A stretch of 64,000 bases of DNA from DATBSL01 sp964561785 (lineage in GTDB: Bacteria; Acidobacteriota; Vicinamibacteria; Fen-336). Below are positions 1 through 7,579 of this stretch, in pieces. Every line of letters begins with the position of its first letter. The stretch's first letter is position 1. The DNA is taken from assembly GCA_964561785.1 (NCBI GenBank), contig CAZLRF010000001.1:62001-126000 (forward strand), in the 5' to 3' direction. Position numbers and translations under genes: made by a program. The notes beneath the pieces are model-generated. The model searched no databases. It saw only the letters and a program-made list of their open reading frames with translations, and had not been told where the DNA came from.

Positions 1-1306
1 GGGGCTGCCCGCAGAAGACGAGGTCGCGGGCGTCCTTCACGGGCTTGAGGCTGTCCCTCGCGGAGAGGACGACCACGACCCGGCCCTCGCTCAGCCGCCG
101 GCCGTCGAGGGTGAAGCCCGCCGGCACTCCGGACAGGGTCACCCCCTCGAGGCCGACGACCAGGTTGTCGCCGCCGAGGGCGCCGAGCGAGCACGCGGAG
201 CAGGACTCGACGAGGACCGGGGCCTGGGCGACGACCGTGAAGTGGACCCCGGCGCTGTTGTGGACGATCCGGTCCGCGGCCTCGAAGGGCCGGATCTCGC
301 CGTCGTCCGGCTCGTAGAAGGGGCCCACCCGGTGGGCCAGCAGGGTGCGGCACGCCTCGGGCAGCTCGCCGAGGCTCCCGACGTGCTCGAACACGGTCGA
401 GCGGGTGACGGTGCCCCCGAGCCCGAAGGGATGGAAGGCCTCGTACAGCGCGCGGGCCGCCTCGACCGGGAGGGCGCTCGCGGGCCCCACCCGCTGCCAG
501 AAGGCCTCGAACGACAGGGCGGCGAGGCACGCGGTGAGGACCTCGAGGTAGAGGTCGAAGCGCAGCCGGCCCGCGGCGAGGGCGCCCCTGACCGTCTCCC
601 GCCCGACCCGGGCGCGGCCGAGCTCGACGAGCGCATGCGCGGCGCGGGGGGAGAGCGAGACGAGACCGATGTCGAGCGCGCAGTCGCCGGTCCCCTCGAG
701 GAGCGCTTCCCGCGCCAGGACCTCGGGGGGCGCCTTCTGGAAGTAGTCGAGGACGCGCTCGCGCCGCTGGTCGAAGCGGAAGACGCCGTGCCGCGAGCCC
801 TGCTCGAGCGAGGCGGGCTTGGCGAAGCCGAAGACGGGCCCCCGGTCCTCCGGCACGCCGTCCGTGTCGAACCGGACGACCGCGTCGCCCGAGGCGACGA
901 CGATCTCGCCGCGCCGCCACGGGTACTCGAAGAACAGGCCGAGCTGCGCGTCGAGCACCACCGGCGGCAGCAGCGCGCTCGAGGCCAGGGGCAGGGGCGA
1001 GAAGAGCTTGCCCTCCGGCGCGTAGGCGGGGAGCCTCCGGCTCTCCCCGCCGGCGTGGATCACCAGGATCCGCTGCGAGGCGAGGGCGGCCCCGCCGTCT
1101 CCCCCCCGCGTCTCGAGCAGCCGCTCGAGGGCCAGGAGCGTGCTGCCCCCGGTTCCGACCCTCCCTCCCGGCGGGTCGGGCACGACATCGAACGCGACCT
1201 CGCGGGGGTACAGGCCCTGGTCGCGCCGCCGCTCGATCAGGGTGCGGAAGGCCGCGGCCTGCCGCTCCGAGGAGGCCGTGACGAGGACGGTGTCGAAGAG
1301 TCGCAT
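1..1306 (-). CDS. fkp: Bifunctional L-fucokinase / fucose-1-phosphate guanylyltransferase, N-terminal part (runs off window)
   Basis: The reading frame from an ATG at 1306 stays open to base 1, giving 435 residues of the N-terminal pyrophosphorylase half; the kinase half would lie beyond the window. Visible marks are a GTGGST segment near residues 51-56 and the nucleotide-binding stretch HAGGESRRLPAY near 84-95, both typical of fucose-1-phosphate guanylyltransferases of the plant and Bacteroides Fkp type. These enzymes phosphorylate free L-fucose and then make GDP-L-fucose in the cytosol. A GGGGAG sequence sits 5 bases upstream of the ATG. The gene follows the GDP-mannose 3,5-epimerase by 31 bases, so the two probably form a nucleotide-sugar module. 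Fkp enzymes tolerate L-galactose-like sugars, so the real substrate could be another 6-deoxy or L-hexose. The family call is strong; the substrate is inferred. Confidence 0.85.
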   Translation of the reverse strand, partial: MRLFDTVLVTASSERQAAAFRTLIERRRDQGLYPREVAFDVVPDPPGGRVGTGGSTLLALERLLETRGGDGGAALASQRILVIHAGGESRRLPAYAPEGKLFSPLPLASSALLPPVVLDAQLGLFFEYPWRRGEIVVASGDAVVRFDTDGVPEDRGPVFGFAKPASLEQGSRHGVFRFDQRRERVLDYFQKAPPEVLAREALLEGTGDCALDIGLVSLSPRAAHALVELGRARVGRETVRGALAAGRLRFDLYLEVLTACLAALSFEAFWQRVGPASALPVEAARALYEAFHPFGLGGTVTRSTVFEHVGSLGELPEACRTLLAHRVGPFYEPDDGEIRPFEAADRIVHNSAGVHFTVVAQAPVLVESCSACSLGALGGDNLVVGLEGVTLSGVPAGFTLDGRRLSEGRVVVVLSARDSLKPVKDARDLVFCGQP

Positions 1307-1337
1307 CCCACTCCCCGGGAGCGGCCGCGGGCCTCCC

Positions 1338-2324
1338 CTAGCGCGAGACGGCGGCGGCGGCCTTGACCTGGCTCTCCACCCACGGGTAGGTCCGCGAGAT
1401 CCCCTCGCGCAGCGAGACCTTCGACTCCCAGCCGATCGAGGCCATCCGGGGGGCGAGGAAGTTGCGGGCCCGCACGCCCACCGGGCCGTCCACGTGCTCG
1501 AGGCGGATCGTCTTCCCCGCGACCTCGGCCACCAGGAGCGCGAGCTGGTCGACCGAGACGTACTCGCGGCGGCCGATGTTCACCCCGCCCTCGAGGTCCG
1601 ACTTCATCAGGGTGAGGATCCCGTCGACCATGTCGTCCACGTACGTGTAGGCCCGCATCGCCGTCCCGTCGCCCCACACCTCGATCGTGCCCCCGTCCTC
1701 CGCCTCCGCGACCTTGCGGCACATCGCGGCCGGCGCCTTCTCCCGCCCGCCCCGCCACGTGCCCTCCGGCCCGTAGCAGTTCTGGAAGCGGGCGAGGCGG
1801 ACCGTCATCCCGTAGCGGCGGCCGTAGGCCATGGCCGTCCGCTCGGCGTAGAGCTTCTCCCAGCCGTACTCGTTGTGCGGGAGGGCCGGGTACGCCTCGT
1901 CCTCCGCGATCTCGGGCTCGTCCGGCCCCATGTCGCGGTACACGCACGCGGAGGAGGAGAACAGGTACCGGGGCACCCCGGCGGTGGCCGCGGCGTGGGT
2001 CATGTTGAGGTTGATCAGGCAGCTGTTGCGCATGATCTCGCACTCGGCCGAGTGGATGAAGCCCATCCCGCCCATGTCGGCCGCGAGCTGGTAGACCTCG
2101 TCGAAGGGCTTGCCCTCCGGGGTGCGCACCGCGGCCTCGCAGCTCGCCGCTTCGCGCAGGTCGACCTTCAGGAAGTCGTGCGCGGCGGTGGGCGAGAACT
2201 CGGGGTGCTTCTGGTCGGCCCCGCGGACCCAGTAGCCGTCCTTCACCAGCCGCCTCACCAGGTGGCTTCCGATGAAGCCCCCCGCCCCGCACACCAGCGC
2301 CGTCTTCTTCCCGATCGTTGCCAT
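1338..2324 (-). CDS. GDP-mannose 3,5-epimerase (GME-type extended SDR)
   Basis: A 328-residue extended short-chain dehydrogenase. It has a Rossmann glycine motif GAGGFIG at 13-19, the segment AADMGGMGF at 81-89, a catalytic Cys127 in SSACVY, the YxxxK pair Tyr153/Lys157, and Lys196 in GGREKAPAA. These match the plant GDP-D-mannose 3,5-epimerase signature in order, and the Tyr-to-Lys196 spacing of 43 residues is the same as I recall for the Arabidopsis enzyme. The reaction converts GDP-D-mannose to GDP-L-galactose (and GDP-L-gulose) in the cytosol. An AGGAG sequence lies 4 bases before the ATG. It sits 58 bases after the Gfo/Idh/MocA gene and 31 bases before fkp. The alternative is a related NDP-sugar epimerase, but GGREKAPAA and the Cys favour GME. 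Confidence 0.85.
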   Translation of the reverse strand: MATIGKKTALVCGAGGFIGSHLVRRLVKDGYWVRGADQKHPEFSPTAAHDFLKVDLREAASCEAAVRTPEGKPFDEVYQLAADMGGMGFIHSAECEIMRNSCLINLNMTHAAATAGVPRYLFSSSACVYRDMGPDEPEIAEDEAYPALPHNEYGWEKLYAERTAMAYGRRYGMTVRLARFQNCYGPEGTWRGGREKAPAAMCRKVAEAEDGGTIEVWGDGTAMRAYTYVDDMVDGILTLMKSDLEGGVNIGRREYVSVDQLALLVAEVAGKTIRLEHVDGPVGVRARNFLAPRMASIGWESKVSLREGISRTYPWVESQVKAAAAVSR

Positions 2325-2382
2325 CGTCTCCTCGCGCTTTCTCTCGACCGGCCGGCAACTTACATGGCCGCCGCGCGCGCTG

Positions 2383-3495
2383 TCAACGGACCCTGACCCA
2401 GCGCCCCTCGCGGGCCGAGGCGTAGGCCGCCTCCATCACCGCCACCCGCTCCGCGGCCTCCCGCGGGGTGACGAGCGGCTGGCCGGCCTTCCCGGCCACG
2501 GCGTCGACCCACTGCAGGAGCGGCTGCTCCGGGCCCGGCCGCAGCCCCCGGACCGGCGAGCCGAGCGAGGAGCCCGCGACCCGCTTGCTCTCGAAGAAGA
2601 GCTGGTCCCGCACGATCATCGCGTGCCCCTCGGTGCCGGCGATCTGGAACGCGATCGGGTTCGCCACGTCCACCCACCCCGCGGCGAGCGTCGCCACCGC
2701 CCCCCCCTTCATCCGCAAGAGCGCGGTGCCCGTCTCGTCGCAGCCCGGGTAGCGGCCGGTCACCTCGCGCACCTCGGCGCTCACCGCCTCGACCGGGCCG
2801 AGCATCCACATCAGGATGTCGAGCGAGTGGGTCCCGAGGTCGCCGAACGCCCCCACCCCGGCCACCTTCGGGTCGGCCATCCAGCGCCAGCTCTGCGCGA
2901 CGTCGTCCGGCTTCTCGTCGAACCAGCCCCCGAGCGAGCCGCCGTGGCAGTTCCACGCGGAGGCCCTCGTGATCGTGCCGAAGGAGCCGTTCGCCACCTG
3001 CTCCCGCAGGAACAGCAGCTTCGGGTCGGTCCGCATGTAGTAGCCGGTCGTGAACAGGAGCCCGGCTCGCTCGATGGCCTCGGCCATCGCCCGACTCTCG
3101 GCCCCGTCGATCCCGAGGGGCTTCTCCACGAACAGGTGCTTGCCCGCTCTCGCCGCCGCCTCCACGATCTCGCGGTGACTCTTCGTCTCGGACAGGACGA
3201 GGACGCCCCGCACCTCGGGATCGGCGAGGACCTCGCCGAGCGACCCCGCCGTCCGCGCCCGCACGACCGGGCCCCACTTCGCGACGCGCCTCGGGTCGGG
3301 ATCCCACGCCCACTTGAACCTCACGTCCTCCCGGCCGGCGAGCGTCCCGGTGAAGCCGGGGACGTGGATGTGCGAACAGCCGACGAGGGCGAGGGTCACC
3401 GCCGGCGCGGCCGCCTCCTGGGCTCGGGCGGGCGCGGCGGCCGCGGCCGTGGCGAGGGCGGCGGTCTTCAGGAAGTTGCGGCGGGTGTCGTCCAT
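2383..3495 (-). CDS. Tat-exported Gfo/Idh/MocA-family oxidoreductase
   Basis: This protein is 370 residues long from the ATG at 3495. An upstream GTG at 3510 would place the AGGAGG Shine-Dalgarno inside the gene, so 3495 is preferred. It opens with a twin-arginine signal (RRNFLK at 5-10, then an Ala-rich core ending near ARA). It continues with a Rossmann NAD(P)-binding half containing LVGCSHIHVPG and the family motif EKPLG near residue 124, then the C-terminal alpha/beta substrate domain (GDLGTHSLDILMWMLG). Members oxidise or reduce sugars and related polyols with NAD(P). A Tat-exported member must carry its cofactor folded in, as glucose-fructose oxidoreductase does. It lies 11 bases after the second solute-binding protein, so it is part of the same transcript. 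The substrate is unknown. Confidence 0.88.
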   Translation of the reverse strand: MDDTRRNFLKTAALATAAAAAPARAQEAAAPAVTLALVGCSHIHVPGFTGTLAGREDVRFKWAWDPDPRRVAKWGPVVRARTAGSLGEVLADPEVRGVLVLSETKSHREIVEAAARAGKHLFVEKPLGIDGAESRAMAEAIERAGLLFTTGYYMRTDPKLLFLREQVANGSFGTITRASAWNCHGGSLGGWFDEKPDDVAQSWRWMADPKVAGVGAFGDLGTHSLDILMWMLGPVEAVSAEVREVTGRYPGCDETGTALLRMKGGAVATLAAGWVDVANPIAFQIAGTEGHAMIVRDQLFFESKRVAGSSLGSPVRGLRPGPEQPLLQWVDAVAGKAGQPLVTPREAAERVAVMEAAYASAREGRWVRVR

Positions 3496-3506
3496 CGTGC
3501 TCCTCC

Positions 3507-4811
3507 TCACGGCGTCGTCGAGGCGCCCAGCCTACCCCCATCGACCGGCGCCCGGAAGCGCTGCCCCGCGGTCGTCAGACCCTCTTCACGGGTCGGCCCC
3601 GCTTTCGCCTCGGCGCCGCCCCTGCTCCACGTGGACAGGGTGACCGCACGCACCGCGCGTCCCGTCGGGTCCCAGCTCACCGTGCCCGTGGCGCCCCGCC
3701 ACGGCGCGAGCGCCACCAGGGCGTCGAGGACGAGGGCGCGGTTCGGCCCCGCGCGCCGGACGGCCTCCGCCACGAGGCGCACGGCGTCGTAAGCGTGCGC
3801 GGCCAGGTAGTCCGGCGCCGCGCCCCACCGGCTCGAGAACACGCGGGAGAAGGCCACGGCCTCGGGTGCGTCGGCGTCGAACAGCCGGGGGAACCGGACG
3901 CCCTCGGCCGCCGGACCCGCCTCCTCGGCGAAGACGCGCCGCCCGAAGGGAGCCCCTCCGACGATCGTCCCGGGGAACCCGGCGCTCCGCAGGGCGCGGA
4001 CGAGGCGGGCCGCGTCGCGGGCGCCGGCGAGAACGAGGACGGCCCGGGCGCCGGTTCGCACGACATCGGCCGCGACGGCACCGTAGTCCGGCCCCGCCGC
4101 GGGCACGACGAGGTGCTGGTCCGGGGCGGGAAGGCGGCGCTCGGCGAGCACCGCCCGCACGGCGCGCCAGGCGACCCGGGTATCCCGGTCCGAGGTCGTG
4201 ACCACGGCCCAGGTGGCGCCGCCGGCGCCGGCCAGGACCGCATCGACCAGCACGGGGGCGAGCCGGTCGTCGGTCGGGAGAAGCGTGAACATCCACGGGA
4301 CGCCGGTGAAGTTGACGCTCGGGTCGGTGCCCCCGGGGCTCAGCAGCGGCAGCCGGCCCTTCACCACGATCTGCTCGGCGAGGTGAGTGGTCGCTCCGTC
4401 GACCCCGCCGACGACGGCGAAGACGCCGCCGTCGAAGACCAGCTTCGCGAGGTCGGCCACCCCCGCCCCCCACGGGCTCTCCGACCAGGCGCCCAGCAGC
4501 CGGAAGTCGAGACCACGGTAGCCTCCGGCCGCGTTCGTCTCCTCGAGCGCGAGCAGGGCGCCCCGCCAGGCGTCTCCCCACTCGGGGTGGGTCTCGTCCG
4601 GCGGCCCGAAGAAGCCGAGCCGGACCTCGCGCAGCTCCGCCGGGGGGCCGATCTCGCGGCCCGGCCCGAGGTACGCCGTCTCCCGCGTGCGGGCGTCGAG
4701 AATCGGCGCCGGGCGCTCCTGACCGCACGACGGCGAGGCGCTCCACGGAGTCGAAAGCAGGGCGGTCCCCACGAGCCCCCGCAGGAGCCATCGCCGGTCC
4801 GCTCGCCTCAT
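3507..4811 (-). CDS. Branched-chain-amino-acid-type ABC solute-binding protein (type I periplasmic binding fold)
   Basis: A 434-residue exported protein. It has a basic N-terminus, a hydrophobic segment and a cysteine near residue 29, which could be a lipobox or an ordinary signal. The body is a type I periplasmic-binding fold of the LivJ/urea-binding class: VRLGFFGPPDE, then ALEETNAAGGYRG, LLSPGGTDPS and a late HAYDAVRLVAEAV. No permease or ATPase gene of an ABC transporter is present on either side. It starts 8 bases downstream of another binding protein of the same family (4820-6298) and its TGA falls within the Shine-Dalgarno region of the dehydrogenase gene, so the three genes are co-transcribed. 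It may sense or present a small molecule to the redox proteins upstream rather than feed an importer. The ligand is unknown. Confidence 0.82.
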   Translation of the reverse strand: MRRADRRWLLRGLVGTALLSTPWSASPSCGQERPAPILDARTRETAYLGPGREIGPPAELREVRLGFFGPPDETHPEWGDAWRGALLALEETNAAGGYRGLDFRLLGAWSESPWGAGVADLAKLVFDGGVFAVVGGVDGATTHLAEQIVVKGRLPLLSPGGTDPSVNFTGVPWMFTLLPTDDRLAPVLVDAVLAGAGGATWAVVTTSDRDTRVAWRAVRAVLAERRLPAPDQHLVVPAAGPDYGAVAADVVRTGARAVLVLAGARDAARLVRALRSAGFPGTIVGGAPFGRRVFAEEAGPAAEGVRFPRLFDADAPEAVAFSRVFSSRWGAAPDYLAAHAYDAVRLVAEAVRRAGPNRALVLDALVALAPWRGATGTVSWDPTGRAVRAVTLSTWSRGGAEAKAGPTREEGLTTAGQRFRAPVDGGRLGASTTP

Positions 4812-4819
4812 GGACGGCT

Positions 4820-6298
4820 CTACTTCCGCGCCGTGGTCGTGTCCGGGCGGCTCAGCCGGTCCCGGGGCGGGATGTAGCCCTTGGGGATGCCGAGCTCCGT
4901 GCGCGAGCGGTACTGCCAGTCGCCGTTCTTGAACTCCGCGAGGTACACGTCGCCCACGTCGTCGAGGCAGGCGGAGAGCTGGATGTCGCCGGTGACGCCG
5001 GGCCAGGGCTCCGGCAGGTAGGCGAGCACGTCGCGGATCTTGGCCCGGTTGAGCCCCGCCGCCTGGATCGCCCAGATGACCATGTTCATGCCGTCGTAGG
5101 CGTGGGAGGCGTAGGTCTCGGGCTCCTGCCCGTAGCGGGCGCGGTAGGCGTCCCGGAACTTCTGGAAGAGCCTCGTCTTGCTCTTCGGGTTCCAGGGGTA
5201 GGCGCAGATGACGCCTTCGGCGTTCGCCCCGGCGATCCGCACGAAGTCGGGCTGGACGCAGCGGTCGCACGCGAGGTAGGGCTGCTTCATGCCCATGGCC
5301 CGCATCTGGTTGAGGATCCTGGCGCCCTCGACGGCGTTGCCCCAGTGGACGATGGCGTCGACGCCGGACTTCTGGAGCCGCTCGAGCTCCAGCGCGAAGT
5401 CCTCCTGTCCCACCTTGTACGCCATCTCGATCGGCACCGGCTTTCCCATGCGCCGGGCGCTGTCGCGGACCTCCCGCACCCCGAACCGGCCGTAGCGGTT
5501 GCTGGAGCGGATGATCCCGATCTTGTTGTAGCCCATCTTCCGGTAGGCGTAGTCGATCAGCAGGTAGCTCTGCTGGCGGTCGTCGCCGATGTTCCGCATG
5601 ACCCAGGGGATGTTGGTCTCGATGAACGTGGGGTCGGTGTCCCCGGTGTTCATCATCACGACCTCGGCCTTGAGCGCCACGCGGATGGCGATGTGGCTGT
5701 TCGCGCCGTCGATCGTGCCGAGGATCGCCCAGACCTGGTCCCCGTAGCTCTGCTTGATGATCTCGTTCCCGGAGGCGCCCCAGAGGCCGTTGTCGTTGCT
5801 GACCACGAGCTCGAAGGGGATCTTGCGCTTGAAGTAGCCGCCCCGCGCGTTCCACTCCTCGAGGGCGAGCCGCGCCCCCTGGAGCATCGGGATCCCCAGC
5901 GACTCCTCGTGGCTCTTGCCGCCGGTGGCCACCGACACCGTCGACATGATCGGGCCGATGAAGCCGATCTTCACGGTGTCGAGGTGCTCCGGCTCGGGCT
6001 CGGCCCGGCCGGGCCCCGTGTACTCCATCTGCTTCAGGAAGAACTCGTTGAACGGCCGCACGCCCCCGAACGGCTCCACGTCGACCGACGTCCCCGCGTA
6101 GTTCTCGTCCTTCCGGACCTCGAGGGGCGGCACGGTGTACGGGTCCTTGACGTCGATCTTCCGAAGCAGCTCGACGAGCTTGGGGTGGTCGAAGGAGATC
6201 CACTCCTTGAGCGGGTCCTGCCCGGTCGGCTTGTCCGCCGCGCCCGCGAGCAGGGCGCTGCCGAGGACCAGGCCGGCGATCACGCTGTGGCGTCTCAT
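4820..6298 (-). CDS. Second branched-chain-amino-acid-type solute-binding protein
   Basis: A 492-residue protein with a cleavable signal (MRRHSVIAGLVLGSALLAGA) and an unusually long spacer of about 80 residues before the periplasmic binding core. The core begins at VKIGFIGPIMSTVSV and includes ALEEWNARGGYFKRK, MMNTGDTDP, SSNRYGRFGVREV and ASHAYDGMNM. It belongs to the LivJ/LivK-like family but is about 100 residues longer than usual because of the N-terminal extension. It is the first of two tandem binding proteins and follows the beta-propeller gene by 25 bases. No ABC membrane or ATPase component is encoded nearby. Tandem orphan binding proteins beside multiheme cytochromes suggest a periplasmic carrier or sensor role. 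That role is inference. Confidence 0.82.
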   Translation of the reverse strand: MRRHSVIAGLVLGSALLAGAADKPTGQDPLKEWISFDHPKLVELLRKIDVKDPYTVPPLEVRKDENYAGTSVDVEPFGGVRPFNEFFLKQMEYTGPGRAEPEPEHLDTVKIGFIGPIMSTVSVATGGKSHEESLGIPMLQGARLALEEWNARGGYFKRKIPFELVVSNDNGLWGASGNEIIKQSYGDQVWAILGTIDGANSHIAIRVALKAEVVMMNTGDTDPTFIETNIPWVMRNIGDDRQQSYLLIDYAYRKMGYNKIGIIRSSNRYGRFGVREVRDSARRMGKPVPIEMAYKVGQEDFALELERLQKSGVDAIVHWGNAVEGARILNQMRAMGMKQPYLACDRCVQPDFVRIAGANAEGVICAYPWNPKSKTRLFQKFRDAYRARYGQEPETYASHAYDGMNMVIWAIQAAGLNRAKIRDVLAYLPEPWPGVTGDIQLSACLDDVGDVYLAEFKNGDWQYRSRTELGIPKGYIPPRDRLSRPDTTTARK

Positions 6299-6323
6299 GG
6301 CTCTCTCCTCTCGTGCTCCCGCC

Positions 6324-7556
6324 TCAGCGGGCCTTCGCCGCCGCGGCCGGCCCGGACGCAGGGGCGGCCTCGACCTTCGGCGCCGTGCCCATCCGCGGCC
6401 GCTCCCGCAGCCGCGGGTAGTAGCCCTCGCCGATCCCCCAGCCCACGCCGTGGGAGGTGGCGATGAAGACGTCGTCGCCCTCCACGTCGGCGTTGACGAT
6501 GAACGAGTGCGGCACGTTGACGTCCATGTCGATCTCCTCGACGGTGGTCAGCGTCTTGTCCTCCGGGCGCAGGCGCTGCTTGACGACGGCGCGCCCGCGG
6601 TGCCCGTTACGCGTGTACTGGACCCAGGTTTCCGGCTCCAGGTCCACGACCGCCCCCACGCCCTTGTCCGAGCAGTACCAGGCCTCGTGGGCGCTGCGTC
6701 CCTTGACGTTGTTGTTGAAGAGGTTCGGCAGGCCGCCTTCGGTGTCGGGGAACCCGCGCCAGCTCCGGCCGTCGTAGCGGCTGGCCCCGAAGTAGGAGGA
6801 GACCCACGTCGCCCCGTCGACGCTGGTGACGCCGGTCACGATCACGTGGTTGATGCCGTCGTCGCGGTACAGGTCGATCTCCATCTCCCCGTCGGGGTCG
6901 AGGTACTCCTGCCAGCGCCCCGTGGCGAGGTCGTACTCCAGGACCCCGCTCCCCCAGACGGCCAGGTAGACCTTGTTGGCCTGCGCGCCGTAGTCCACGG
7001 CGTAGTTCCAGATCTCCTCCATGGGGGCGTTCTTCTCGGTGAAGATCGCCCACTCGCCCGTCCTCGTGTTGAGCCGCGAGGCCCCGGCGGTGGTCGCGCA
7101 CCAGACGCTCTCGTTCTCCACGACCACGTCGTACACGACGTCGTTGACGAGACCGCTGTTGAGCTGGTGCCAGTGGTCGAAGCGGTCGCCGGAGAGGCGG
7201 GCGAGGCCCCCTCCGAACAGCCCCAGCCAGACGTCCCCCGTCCGCTTGTCGACGTCGATCCCGGCGATGGAGCGGAAGGGCAGGCCGTCCTCCTCCTTCC
7301 ACACCTTGACCACCCTGCCCTGGCCCTTGTCGACGAGGGCGAGCCCGTTGTCCGTCCCCACCCACAGGTCGTTCCCGTTGGACCGGACCGCGAAGACGTG
7401 GTTGCTCGGGAGCCCGTTCTCCGTCGTGAACTGCTTCCACTTCGTGTAGACGTACGGCAGGCGGAGGGCCGGCGCCGGAGCGTCCGCCGCGGCTGCCCCT
7501 CCGGGCAGCCACGCCGCCATCAGGACCCACCCCACGCCGCGAAACGCTCGCATCAT
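6324..7556 (-). CDS. Secreted two-component-regulator-type beta-propeller protein
   Basis: About 410 residues. Two ATGs lie in tandem at 7556 and 7553; GAGGA upstream gives 4 or 7 bases of spacing, so 7553 is also possible. A signal peptide ending near GGAAAADA is followed by repeated propeller blades with the Reg_prop pattern: WKQFTTENGLPSNHVFAV, NDLWVGTDNGLA, GDVWLGLFGGGLAR, ESVWCATTAGASR and DDVFIATSHGVGWG. These blades normally form the periplasmic sensor part of hybrid two-component kinases. Here no membrane anchor, kinase or DNA-binding domain follows, so only the propeller remains. The C-terminus is an Ala/Pro-rich tail. It lies between the decaheme cytochrome and the solute-binding proteins (23 and 25 base gaps) and is likely a periplasmic partner of them. 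Confidence 0.8.
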   Translation of the reverse strand: MMRAFRGVGWVLMAAWLPGGAAAADAPAPALRLPYVYTKWKQFTTENGLPSNHVFAVRSNGNDLWVGTDNGLALVDKGQGRVVKVWKEEDGLPFRSIAGIDVDKRTGDVWLGLFGGGLARLSGDRFDHWHQLNSGLVNDVVYDVVVENESVWCATTAGASRLNTRTGEWAIFTEKNAPMEEIWNYAVDYGAQANKVYLAVWGSGVLEYDLATGRWQEYLDPDGEMEIDLYRDDGINHVIVTGVTSVDGATWVSSYFGASRYDGRSWRGFPDTEGGLPNLFNNNVKGRSAHEAWYCSDKGVGAVVDLEPETWVQYTRNGHRGRAVVKQRLRPEDKTLTTVEEIDMDVNVPHSFIVNADVEGDDVFIATSHGVGWGIGEGYYPRLRERPRMGTAPKVEAAPASGPAAAAKAR

Positions 7557-7579
7557 GGCTTCCTCTTCCCTTTCGGATC

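Noticed and set aside
242..1366. Long plus-strand open frame of 374 codons
   Set aside because: It is opposite the Fkp-like gene, has Arg/Gly/Pro/Glu-rich nonsense composition and no family feature. GC-rich DNA makes such shadow frames throughout the window.
3507..6298. Complete branched-chain amino acid ABC importer
   Set aside because: No LivH/LivM permease or LivG/LivF ATPase gene is found on either side.
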